Assembly (NCBI RefSeq): GCF_032854445.1
Contig: NC_088303.1
Location: 17,491,501-17,555,500, forward strand
Length of the DNA: 64,000 nt
Direction of reading: 5' to 3'
Source of the DNA: Liolophura sinensis
Lineage: Eukaryota > Mollusca > Polyplacophora > Chitonida > Chitonidae
The notes beneath the pieces were generated by a model, which was not told the origin of the DNA, did no database searches, and saw only the letters and a list, made by a program, of their open reading frames with translations. Shown here piece by piece: positions 36,220 to 47,950 of this stretch (position 1 is its first letter; each line of letters starts with the position of its first letter). Made by a program: the position numbers and the translations under genes.

Positions 36220-39200
36220 TTAATCAAAACTTCCAAAACTTCCACAACTTCCGAAACTTCCACAACTTGATAATGAACTCCAGCTCCCCCATCGCGGCCC
36301 CATACCAAACATCCCGAACGGGCTGCCTATCATCCGTGAAGCCCCGTAACCCAATGCTGCCCCTCCTAATGCTCCTGCCAAATACAAAGTAACAGAATAA
36401 TCAGTGCATGGACATTAAAAGGAACCATGAATAACAAACTGCCAGCCACTTTATAAGTGGAAAATTTCTGAGTATGGCATTAATAGGAACGCCACTGAAA
36501 TAAACAGGTAAATTTAGGTAGAGTATAGGCACTACCCCTGCACCCACCTGCCGCTAATTTGCCTTTGTTACCGGACAATATGCCCCCAAGCCCGCCTTTC
36601 TTGTGATGTTTCTGCCCTCCTTGTTGGACGTACACAGGCTGTTGAGAGTAGCCCTGCTGATACCCTGGCTGATAACCTTGCTGGACATAGGCTGGCTGCT
36701 GGTAGGGTTGCTGGTAACCATAGTTACCTGGAGGTGGGCCATATGTCCCTACAACAGAAAGAAACAGATTTACTTCCACAAAGGTTTCAGAGACATAACA
36801 AATTTCTGTTTTCAATCTACGAAAGCAATAGACACCATCTCAATCCTTATCATTTAATCTTGTTTACGAGACACAGAGGTTTTAACACTGAAGTAACTCC
36901 CTAAGGTCTTCAATCTTTGACGCAGTGAAGTCAGATTTTAGGGTGGTTACAGTACAGACACCCTACCTGGGGGTGGATAGTAGCCTTGTTGCTGGTACTG
37001 GCCTGGTGGGGGTCCGTAGGACTGTTGGGGGTAGGGTTGTGGGTATTGGGCTCCACCTGGCGGAGGACCATAACCTGTAATACACCAAAATGCAAATAAT
37101 TGATGTTCAGAGACATTAACTTCAAGTTTCCAGGGGCATTCTGTGGCCTAGTGGTTAGCATGTTAGTTCAGCACAATGACCCAGGAGCCTCACACCAAAG
37201 CAGTCACTGTGAGTTCAGTCACACCTGGGATTTATTTATTTATTTATTTATTTGACTGATGTTTAACCCGCACCACCCGCAGGTTGCCGGAAGACCTTCC
37301 CACATACGGCCGGAGAGGAACCCAGCTTGAGCTGGACTTGAACTCACAGCGACAGCATTGGTGGGAGGAAACAGCAACCAACCAGCCCCATGTAAGAGTC
37401 TGCATAAAATGTCCCTACAAGAGCTATAAACCAATTATTGACATCAAGGTTTAATGGTGATGTGGAAAAATTTCGTGTAAGAGGCCAGGATTGAGAAACA
37501 CCTGCTGCATATGTGTGACTGAAAGCATATTTCACCACACCAACTACAACAAGAAAAATTAATGTTAGTATTTACTAAAAAAGAAATAATGTATTTAAGT
37601 AAAACGTCTATATTACATGTACATACAAAAAGCTGATAAAGCTAATTTATGGTATGAATTAGCTGAAATTTACCTGAAGGTGCTGGCATGCTTTCAAAGC
37701 CAACATGGGTTGGTTGTGGCATGCCTGGCGCCATGGGGTACGGTGGCTGTGATGAGAGAGGGGGGCCTCCTGGGGCTGCTCTGATAGGACCATGTTGTGG
37801 AGAAGGGGTGGAATGAGGGGATGGTTGAGGCTGAGAGTGTGACGGCTGTGTGGAAGGGTTCTGTTGAGGAGGGGGAGGTAACTGAAACAAGGAAATAACT
37901 CTGTGACAGATTACCCAACTTCCTTACATCAAAATGTGGTACAGGAGGTTAAATCTACATGAATTTATTTATTTGATTTCTTTAATGCAATACACAATAT
38001 TTTTTCGCTTATATGATAGAGTTTTACTGGTGGATGGAAATGGAGTGTCTTGTTTAACCCATCCAATATTTGCCAAGATATTGACCGACTTTCCTATGTG
38101 TTATGTACAGGCTGTTGGCCAAGTGATACGAACAATCAGCTGCAGAATCTGTTAATTCCCTGTTCCAGGCCAGGATTAAAGCTGCCCCTCATGAGGGGAG
38201 TCCCACTCCACTGCCGAAAGTTCAAATTTTAATTCTGGAACATTGCATATAAATAAGCCTATGCATAGGACCATGACTATATTTGTCTCGGTGTAATCAT
38301 TTCAGAAAAAGAAATTACTTTCTACTCCAGCTTATTTTACGAATGTCATCAAATGTTGTTATTCCAGTTCTAAACATCATTATAAACAAAACACATTCAC
38401 TGAATGACTTCATTAAACTTACCGTATTACAAATGGCTTTCATCCACTCGCTGGAATAAAACAAATAGAAAATTATAGTATTAAATAATTAGTGCGTGAA
38501 GGAAGAATTCATTATTCAGGACAATAATTTGAACAGCACATAATTCTACAATACTGGATGTCTTAGGCAAGCATGAAATATCCGAAGTATAAATCATGAA
38601 TCAAGATTTAATTTACTGATTTAACTGGTTGGTGTTTAACACCATAGAATTTCTCACTTATACAACATGAGTAACGTTTGTGGGTGCAGGAAACTTGAGT
38701 GCTCTCAAACTACTGGCTTTGGTTGATACCTGACAAACTTCCTGACATAAATCCACAGCCTATGCAGCTAGAGCTACATTCAAACATGCAATCCCATTGG
38801 TCAAGGGGCTGAGAGTGGCAGCAAACCAGTGATTTACCCATATGAGCCAGTAAGGTGTTGAATCAGATTTAATTCCACATTTAAAATAATATATGGCATG
38901 AAAGACAGTGACAAATCTAAAGCTTTTGTATTTCACCTTAAACATGTGAATAAGAATCTTTAACACATCTCAATATTCTTCCCGGGGTGTGTTTCATCTA
39001 CAGGTGAATGGTTTCAATACATAATACAGAATTAATATACCTGTATAAGTGTGTTATTAGCACTTCAAACAGAAATTCCATGTACTGACATCACTTATGA
39101 GTAAACATCCGCAGGTGTACTACCAATCATGTTACAAACTAAAATCTTGCACACTTTGACTGAAGGAATTTTTCTGCATCACACCAAAGTTACCATCCGT

Positions 39201-42200
39201 TCATGAGGAGAACCAATCTTATCTACATGTAGTGAGTTTGGATATGATCAACTCCTTCACATATACGGTATACCTGAACAAGGCATTCTTATGGAAATAC
39301 AACTTCTTGGTTTATTAACACGATGTCTCGATGTAGTTACTAAAAGCTTTATCAAGTGAATGACGCCTTAAATGGGTTTAAATATAACAAGTAAAGTATA
39401 GTTACTGAAATTCTGCCTCTGAGTTGGCAAGAAACCAGTGTATTTTGGACTTGGAGCTTGGCTTTTGGGGAACTGCTATCATCCAATCTATTTTTGCACC
39501 ATGGGGTAATGCTGGCCTGTCTGCCATACCATCTGTATACTGACCAACAGCAAACCATTTACAAACTTCCTGAAAACAAACAAGTACAAAATCTGTCTGA
39601 TTTAATGAAGAATTTCACAATATGCTAATCCAAAAGTAATTACGTTATTCAAAATGAGAACACAAAATCATTCTGATCATTTATAAAATATGCCTTTGCC
39701 ACTGCCTAGACCTTCTCTTTTAAAGACGTGGTCTAACCAGTGACAGGTGGATTTGAACCTGTGACCTCATTACTCAGGAAGCAATCGACTGAGGTGAACT
39801 TTCTTGGACATAATCAACTATTAACACTGATACAGCCAAAAACAGGACCCTGCTTCAATAAACATCATCCTATTTTCCGTGATCGTTATCATCAAATGAG
39901 ATACAGGTTTCCTATTCCAAGTTATTATTTCTACAGTCTGCCTTGGGCAGGGCTTTTCATCGCTTACCCTAATTCCCTAACATTTTCAACTGCGTCTGCG
40001 ACCAATATTTTGAAACATCCTGAGAGAACTTTGGAGTGTAGAGAAATAATTTGCTCAGTTTTATGAAGCTTGCATCTTTTGGGACACAAACAAATAATTT
40101 TAGAGTTATTTATTTAAGATGTAAAGGATTGACACAACTTGCCTTCTCATGGGCAACAACCCATGGGACTACAGCCAACGGATTTTCATTTCAATGATTT
40201 ACTGATCTCAATCTTCTTTTAACATATGCGTCTATGTTTATTTATTATTTATTTGATTGGTGTTTTACGCTGTACTCAAGAATATTTCACTTATATGACG
40301 GCAGCCAGCATTATGGTGGGTGGAAACCGGGCACAGCCCAGGGGAAACCCATGACCATCTGCAGGTTGCTGCCAGACCTTCCCACTTACGGCCCGGAATT
40401 ATAGCCATCAACTAACCTTCATGAATATTTTAGCTTTTGGTGTTGAATCTCCCTGTTTTTTAAACACAAGCATATAGCTATCCTTGTGTAACACAACCCA
40501 TACATTTCTCCAGCCACCCTCCAGAAAGCTTTCTACAATGAAGATAAAGAAAAAATGTTTTCGTCATCATCTGGATTTAGCATCTTGAGTCAAAATACAA
40601 TGTTGGTGTCTCTATATGAAAGCGATGATCTAGCATTTTTTGTTGTAGAAATCAACGTTTTCAATAGATCAGTCATTTTGACACATTATTACACTTTTTG
40701 GTGATTCAGAAGAAGGGAAATGCTTACAGTAAATATCAGTGTGTTACACAATTCAAAAAAAAAAGTTATGTACAGAAAACATGTCACTTGCAGCTGGAAG
40801 TCAAAGGTCAGCTTGTTTCTATACCAGTAATTAGTGGTGATTCACACAGAGGTGATGGAGATGTGGAAGTGCTAAGACTAATGACTACAGTATTTGACCC
40901 ATTCAAAATTTCCCAAAATAAGTGCATTTTAAAGGCAAATGAATGACTTTGTCTCTGTTGCATGTTATATTTTACTTTCCAAATAAGCTTTAAAATACCT
41001 TTGTAAGATTAGCCGAAGTATCAGAATAAGACAAAATAAATAACTTAGCAATCGATGAAATTTTAGGTCAAATTCAGTAAGTGATGTTTTTAAGGGATTA
41101 ATGAAACCAATGGTTTTTTATTTCTTGATATGCAGCTTAGGGTTTGACCTAACATGTCAAAGTATGCAAAAGTTTCTCATTCTTCTTTTTGGTTGGTTTT
41201 TTTTTTTTTGGAGGTGGGGGGGGGGGGGTGGGTGATTACTTTAAACTAGTTTTCCTAAGGCCCAGTCTGTCTGAAAATTACAGTAAATGACCTAAAGTTT
41301 CACCCTGGGACTCAGAAAGTGTATCCCAGGATTCACAGTGCTGATTGTGGTTCTGACTGGGTGCCACAGGAGAGCATAGGTGGTGGTCTGGGGATGATAC
41401 CGACAGTTCAACAATGTAATAAACAAGCTCACACTTCACCGAGCAGTTAGTCTATGCTCCTTCCACCAAAATTTCCTCAGTTTTAATCATAATGAATTTT
41501 GTACATACAGGTTTACTTCACAAAAGGTGCACCTTGGTTGTTTTATGGTTGCCATTTGGCAGCCCTGTAGACATATACGGGAAGCTGATGACAGATATTT
41601 CTCACTGAAAATCATTTTTGGCTGAAATACATTTGTACAAATATTCGCTACATAATGGGGGCTCTCAGCAAACAACTGTCCACCAGATAATGACGTGAGG
41701 TGACTTCTACGTAGGTCTAACCCGAATAATCAGTTTGTCTGCAGTGTGCATTGTGCATTTTGTTTGCCATGGTCATGCCTTAAGACAGTGTGAATTAAAA
41801 GGTTTGTAATAGACATTGCCTGTTCTTCGATTTCATTCATGTGTATATTTAGAGATGTATGTGTAGGCCTACTAGTCAGGAGACCTGAACACCTCACTGT
41901 CAGTGACTGGATCCACAAGGCGAGAATTAGCAGCCAGAAAGGCCAAGTGCCATGCACGGGAATGGTAGTAGTGGCTAATCACTCTTTTCTGTCATCTTGC
42001 AGCCAACTCAGATCGTGCGAAATAAATGACAGTAATTCACGTGCAAAACTTTATGTCATTTACCGTAAGTAGCCCGCACTCAAGTAGTCAGTCAGAACTT
42101 ATCTGTGAAAACAGCTGTGTGGAAGGTGGTAGGTTGCTCATATAATAACTTCACCGAAAATTTCTGATGAAAACATTTCCGATGAAAACATACAAAATAT

Positions 42201-42376
42201 GCCCTGAAAATATATTCTCCTTTAATTTTTTTTTTTTTTTCAGTGTTTGGCTATAACTTTTTTCACTTGCAACATAACAATATTTTGCATTATAGAGCCA
42301 CAGCTGAGCATAACACACTCTCCCTTTACTTACTGCTGTGTTTTCTCAAGTAGCCAGACTTCTCAATACCCGTCAT
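36220..42376 (-). CDS. PH-domain protein, evectin-like (PLEKHB family), 8 exons
   Basis: Exons, in order of transcription: 42376-42334, 40532-40417, 39569-39406, 38450-38423, 37881-37674, 37074-36967, 36748-36548, 36374-36220. They sum to 1023 nt (340 aa plus TAA), and every junction keeps frame with GT-AG ends. The start is MTGIEKSGYLRKHS, directly after an acceptor, so a 5' UTR exon lies upstream. Residues 5-113 are a PH domain: KSGYL, then GGWRNVWVVLHKDSYMLVFK, ending EFHEWMKAICN. A Pro/Gln-rich stretch and GYGPPPG-type repeats follow, then GGLGGILSGNKGKLAAGALG and a Ser/Cys/Gly/Phe tail. Vertebrate evectins share the N-terminal KSGWL start, the PH fold and a Pro/Tyr/Gly-rich region. They bind phosphoinositides or phosphatidylserine on endosomal and Golgi membranes. 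The family name is tentative; the gene model is strong. Confidence 0.88.
37229..37372 (-). mobile_element. SINE family A with internal deletion
   Basis: The ATTT repeats and 'gactgatgtttaacccgc' join straight to 'cacccgcaggttgccgg', skipping most of the core. The head region 'gagctggacttgaactcaca' is kept. It lies in intron 5 of the PH-domain gene. Confidence 0.75.
40233..40397 (-). mobile_element. SINE family A, head-truncated
   Basis: 'tttgattggtgttttacgct', 'tactcaagaatatttcactt', 'ccagcattatggtgggtgg' and 'acccatgaccatctgcagg' are well kept. The copy stops before the tRNA-like head, 20 bp from the 3' end of exon 2 of the PH-domain gene. Confidence 0.85.
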
Positions 42377-42552
42377 CTACAAAAGACAGAACAAATTATC
42401 AGCTCATGTGAACTTTTAAGCACATATTACTTAATCGGCACGATAGGGCTGCAACACTGATGCAGTGACATAATCATTCATTTATTCATTAATAGTTGAT
42501 ACTCAACAATTCTTTAAGGTACAAATAACTTAGACTGAATTTCATAGTATGT

Positions 42553-42655
42553 ATGCTTGGGGTTTATGTAGCACCTGGGGCTAATATGATCTATTATATT
42601 AGTCCCAGGTTGTACTTAACAATGTTTCAGTCATATGACGACAAGATTTCATAGT
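42553..42655 (-). mobile_element. SINE family B tail fragment
   Basis: 'gcttggggtttatgtag' at the left and 'cagtcatatgacgacaag' at the right match the family B 3' end. They are separated by a small insertion with an inverted CCTGGGGCTAATAT / ATATTAGTCCCAGG pair. Confidence 0.6.
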
Positions 42656-43204
42656 AATCTCATTCATCAGTCTCACTATCAGTCTATAATACTACCACGA
42701 CTACCAGTAAACTATCAGGAAATCAATTAATTTTGGTTAATTATGTAATGATGGAATATTATAATTTACTTCACTGACAAAACTGTACTGGTACTTCACA
42801 TAGTTACATATCACTTTTATTATTACATTTTTGGTATTTCAGACAGATGTCATGTCGTCGTCAAAAAAGTAATGCTTTTAATGATGTACCAGTATACACT
42901 ATATTACAGAAACACAAAACATGATGTCGAGCGATTCGTGCCCGATACTTGTCAGTATGCAGGGCAAACATTTGACGTTAGATACCTTGTGCCTGATTGG
43001 TTAAAACTGATAACATGGCAGAGAATTCTAATTTTGTCGATGGGCTTGGTTTTCCTAACTATGAATTGCAACATTTCAGTTAACTTAACAAAACATATTA
43101 GTGTGTCTAAACTGATTCACGAATGAAAGTGAATGATGAACGACAAATGACACTTCTGTATTTATATAATGAATACTCTCTTACTAACAGAAAATGAACT
43201 CTGG

Positions 43205-43492
43205 GCATATGGTGATATCAGTGTCATTCCATATCCCTCGATCAAGTAGCATAGGTTCAAAGGGTGCCTTGCAGTATGGAATGACAGGTGATATCAGTGC
43301 CATTCCTGGTGACTACAAATGCTTGGAGTAGCTTTCGCTCCAGGGGTGTGTTATAGTACTGAATTACAAGTGATATCAGTGTTATTCCAAGTCACATCAG
43401 TGCCATTCCATAAGCCTAGGGTAGCACTGGTCCTTAGAGTGTCATGTAGAGTGGAATAACAGGTGATACCAGTATCATTCCATGAGATATCA
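43205..43492. repeat. Degenerate tandem repeat (GTGATATCAGTGCCATTCC)
   Basis: Three to four diverged blocks of about 90-110 bp, each with GTGATATCAGTGCCATTCC and a GGAATGACAGGTGATATC segment. It lies upstream of the PH-domain gene's first coding exon. Confidence 0.7.
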
Positions 43493-44039
43493 CTCTCCTT
43501 CAGCAAGGGAACATTCATTATATACATAGAGAGTTGTCATACGTCATTCAGCTTAGGCCATAAACCCTGAGACTCTGATCTGGCCTATTAATTCATTCAT
43601 CAGACAAGAATGAGCTAACAACGACATTACAAACTTCACCAGAGTATATGTCATTAGGTCTAATTTATAATAACGGTATCGTATTTGTACAAACCTTGAC
43701 AAAAGGGCAGGGCCACCTGGGAAGTTGAAATTTTCCTCGACAATAACACTAGAATATTTCCCAACCAGTCCGATGCTTCTCTGTTTATCACTGATCACTG
43801 ATCAAGAAAACGTACGTCCGGTTTTACGTGAGCAAGAACGTCTAGAATAAACCATTAAGCGTCATCTTAGTCATGTACTGAGCAATGAAAAAAATAACAT
43901 CAAACACATATCATTCCCTGATGAAACGATGTAACGATTCGATCTAAATAACAACTCCACATTCGAGAAGAAACGTCTGTAGGTAAGACGTTAATGACGC
44001 ATAATTAGCAATTTAGTTACATAAATAACATATACAGTG

Positions 44040-44280
44040 GATAAATTACCGGAGTGACAGGTATGAGTACGCTTTCGACTGCCTAGAGCGACACTAACGC
44101 CACCTACTTCCGCTGTACTGAAAAGAAAGCGGGCAAGCCCGTTTGTCAGCGTGAATAGGGGGAATCCCCACTGTCAAACCGACGGTTCATATCGTGTTAT
44201 TGAGACACGCCCGTCCCCGAAAGCCCCCCGCCCCCCATATCCCCACGACTCCACCAAACTAAGAGATCGCCAGTGATTGA
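44040..44280 (-). promoter_or_regulatory. Possible promoter region of the PH-domain gene
   Basis: CG dinucleotides and GC content rise here relative to the surroundings. On the minus strand an ETS-type GCGGAAGTAG is present. The coding start at 42376 follows an acceptor directly, so a 5' UTR exon is expected upstream. This is the best candidate seen, but no direct evidence fixes a start site. Confidence 0.3.
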
Positions 44281-44699
44281 TATGTTGCTAAAGCAAAATT
44301 TTGCAAGACAAAAATTAAAAGAGAGATTTTATTTTATTTAAGTTTCGAAGTCAATCGGTCCTTCAATCCTTAAAAGGCTTTAAACTCATGGCCCCAACCT
44401 TTAATCCTTAAACAGATTAAAAGTCGCAACATTTTCGCTTTTAATTTTGTTCTATTTTCACCATTTCCCTTTTACGTCGGCTCTACGAAAATGATCGAGG
44501 AATCACTAGGAGAAGTTGGCTGAGATATTTCAATTCGGATATGTTAAAGAAGGATAGTCGTGGCTTTCCTCTACCTCTGGGTGCTTATTTTCCGTCGCTG
44601 TCATTTTTACTTATGCATGTATTTGGGACGGCGCGAACACACGGAAACAGCCATCCTGGGCTGGCCTTTCCACGTGCTCTGGTATATTTCTCTCAAGGC

Positions 44700-45630
44700 T
44701 AGCCATGCATTAGATTTACTAGGATTTCTTAATTAATATCATCCTAATACAATGTTTACTTGCTATAGCGGTAACGAGGTTGACGGTGCTCTACCATTTT
44801 TGGGCATAATCATTCAACGTACAGAGAAAGGCATTACTACCACTATTTATAGAAAACCCACACACACTGGTCTTTGCACAAAATGGAGTAGTTTTGTCCC
44901 CAGAAAATATAAAATTTATCTCGTGAGAACCCTGCTCAATCATACCTGACACATATGCAACTCACATGTCAAATTTACAAAGTAGACAAAATCAAAGTAG
45001 ACACAATCAAAGACATGCTTGCCCACAATGAGTTTCCTACTAGTGTTGTTGACAAAATTATCAAACATTTTTTTTGAAATGAAACTTCAGAACAACACGA
45101 AACTTAAGTACTGTGAACCAGATAAACGCAAAATCTTTGTCAGACAACCTTATTTAAGTCCTGCTTCTATAATATTATGAAGACCAATGAAATCTCTTCT
45201 ACCAGCAGTAGAATGTATCTGTTTATATACGTTACAACATGTACCATTGGCTCATATTTTAAATTTAAGAACAAAGAGGATGAGGCTCTTCGGAGCAATG
45301 CGATCTATAACGTTAATTGCGGACAATGCGCAGGGCCTGTTATGTCGGCCTCACTAAACGCCACATAAGCACGCGATTTGTTGAACAACATTCTAAACAA
45401 GAACAGCAGACAATTCGCAGTGACTGAACATTGTTACAATGAAAACCATAGTCCCAACCTTTTGTTGTATGAAATAAAAGACTTTTCTACTAATTGTTCT
45501 CTCCTGGCTTACAAAGAAGCACTCCATACAGACCGACTCTCTCCCTCTCTTAACGTACAAGGCATCTCCGTACCCTTAAAACTGTTCAACGTGTCACTAT
45601 TGTTGTTCACAATTTCGTTGTAGCTAAACT
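44700..45630 (+). pseudogene. Penelope-like retroelement remnant (RT end plus GIY-YIG-type part)
   Basis: Three broken open stretches read forward: 44752-44946, about 45070-45180 and 45240-45620. The first has LPFLGIII followed by TTIYRKPTHTGL, the strand after the catalytic region in Penelope-type reverse transcriptases. The later part has NAIYNVNCGQC, then FAVTEHCYNENHSPN and LAYKEALHTDRLSPSLN, the layout of the Penelope GIY-YIG endonuclease end. Stop codons and frame breaks separate the pieces, and the RT catalytic core is absent. It is a dead 3' fragment. The family call follows from motif order; the exact clade is not determined. Confidence 0.75.
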
Positions 45631-46204
45631 ATTTTGGTTTCTCTCCAGCAGCATGGTTTATAAGTATTCAGTATTACACACCTGTTGTGTATTGTCCATG
45701 TTCCTTACATGTTATTATACATACATTTGAACTGAATTCACTTGTGTATATATATGAAGGTCTGCACATGAGAACTCTTGTGTGCAGTTGCTCTGGAAAG
45801 CTCATATCAATAACACTGTGTATAGACTGGTACAACTCGTCCTGTGTTTATTGGTTTTAGTAAAACCTTTACATAGCCGAATATACTCTAGATAATATGT
45901 TTTATTTATGTCTCATTTTTCAACCTTTTGTTTAAATTTGTAATGTTGATGTACGTATATACACGCTATGACTCATTTAATTCATTATTAAAGCTGATGA
46001 TGTAGTCTACTTTATTACCTGGCAAGGTAAGACAGGTTTAAAGTTTGTTGCTTTTTAAGAAGAAATTGTATGGTTAACATGGTTAAAAAACCTTGTCATG
46101 AAAGTGGTGACGGATTCAAAATAGAGGGTTTTGATCTTGCTTAATAAATTTCAAGCCAAACTATTCCTAGGATGTCTGATACTCTTTAGCATGACCAAAA
46201 CAAT
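45631..46204. other. Sequence between retroelement remnant and 38-bp array
   Basis: No gene seen. Possibly the 3' non-coding part of the retroelement. Confidence 0.4.
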
Positions 46205-47950
46205 GAAATTGTCCTTCAATTGACTGTCAGCAAAACAGGATGGTTCCTAACTAGATGATGACTCAGCAAAACAGGATGGTTCCTAAATATATGATGACTG
46301 TCAGCAATACAGGATGGTTCCTAACTAGATGATGACTGTCAGCAAAACAGGATGGTTTCTAACTAGATGATGACAGCAAAACAGGATGGTTCCTAACTAG
46401 ATGGTCATTGTCAGCACAACAGGGTGGTTCCTAACTAGATGATGACTCAGTAAAACAGGATGGTTCCTAACTATATGATGACTGTCAGCATTACAGGATG
46501 GTTCCTAACTAGATGATGACTGTCAGCAAAACAGGATGGTTTCTAACTAGATGATGACTGTCAGCAATACAGGATGGTTCCTAAATATATGATGACTCAG
46601 CAATTCAGGATGGCTCCTAACTGTATGATGACAGGCAGCAATACAGGATGGTTCCTAACTGTATGATGACAGGCAGCAATAAAGGATGGCTCCTAACTAT
46701 ATGATGACTGTCATCAATACAGGATAGTTCCTAACTGTATGGTGACTGTCAGCAATACAAGGCTTCTGTTAACTATATGATGGCCATCAACAATACAGCA
46801 TGGTTCCTAACTATATGATTTCAACTGTATGATGACTGTGAGCAATACAGGATGGCTCCTAACTGCATGATGACTGTCAGCAATACTTATTTCACTATTA
46901 CTTATTTCATTATTAGTGCTGTGTTCTGTGCCGCACTCAAGAATATTTCACTGATACAGTGGCGGCCAGAATTATAGCAGGAGGAAATAGAGCACAGCCA
47001 GGGGAAACCCACCATCAACCACAGGTTGCTGCCAGACCTCCCCATGTATGGCCTAGGAAGAGGCAATACAGGATGGCTCCTAACTAGATGACTGTCAGTA
47101 ATACAGGATGGCTCCTGTTAACTATATGATGATCATACAGAATGGTTCCTAACTGTATGATCACTGTCAGCAATACAGGATAGTTCCTAACTGTACGATG
47201 ACTGTCAGCAATACAAGATGGTTCCTAACTGTACGATGACTGTCAGCAACACAAGATGGTTCCAATCAACTATGTGACTGTCAGCAATACAGTATGGTTT
47301 CTAAGTGTTTGATGACTGTTAGCAATACAGAATGGTTCCTAATTGTATGATGACTGTCAGCAATACAAGATGGTTCCTAACTGTATGATGACTGTCAGCA
47401 ACACAAGATGGCTCCAATTAACTATATCACTGTCAGCAATACAGTATGGTTTCTAAGTGTTTGATGACTGTTAGCAATACAGAATGGTTCCTAATTGTAT
47501 GATGACTGTCAGCAATACAAGATGGTTCCTAACTGTATGATGACTGTCAGCAACACAAGATGGTTCCAATCAACTATGTGACTGTCAGCAATACAGTATG
47601 GTTTCTAAGTGTTTGACAACTGTTAGCAACACAGAATGGTTCCTAATTGTATGATGACAGCCAGCAATACAGGATGGTTCCTAATTGTGTGATGAACTTC
47701 AGCAATACAGGATGGTTCCTTATTGTATGATGACAGCCAGCAATACAGGATGGTTCCTAATTGTGTGATGAACTTCAGCAATACAGGATGGTTCCTTATT
47801 GTATGATGAACTTCAGCAATACAGGATGGTTCCTTATTGTGCGATGATTGTCAGCAATACAGGATGGCTCCTAATTGTACGACGACTGTCAGCAATACAG
47901 GATGGCTCCTCATTGTGTGATGACTGTCAGCAATACAGGATGGCTCCTAC
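46205..47950. repeat. 38-bp minisatellite, about 40 copies, split by a SINE
   Basis: The unit is CAGGATGGTTCCTAACTAGA plus TGATGACTGTCAGCAATA. Copies vary in the CTAACTAGATG segment. A SINE occupies about 46900-47058 and the array resumes afterwards with the same unit. It lies downstream of the FCSK stop codon. Confidence 0.95.
46900..47058 (-). mobile_element. SINE family A inserted within the array
   Basis: 'cactcaagaatatttcactg', 'gcggccagaattatagc', 'ggggaaacccaccatc' and 'cacaggttgctgccagacc' mark a family A copy lacking its head. Array units lie on both sides. Confidence 0.85.

Noticed and set aside
39740-39800. tRNA-like sequence on the minus strand (GGTTCAAATCC box B with a CTCAGTCGATTG box-A-like part)
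   Set aside because: Acceptor and anticodon arms do not pair properly; it is better seen as a decayed SINE head.
46205-47950. Possible CRISPR-like array (regularly repeated units)
   Set aside because: Units are contiguous without unique spacers, and the genome is clearly animal.
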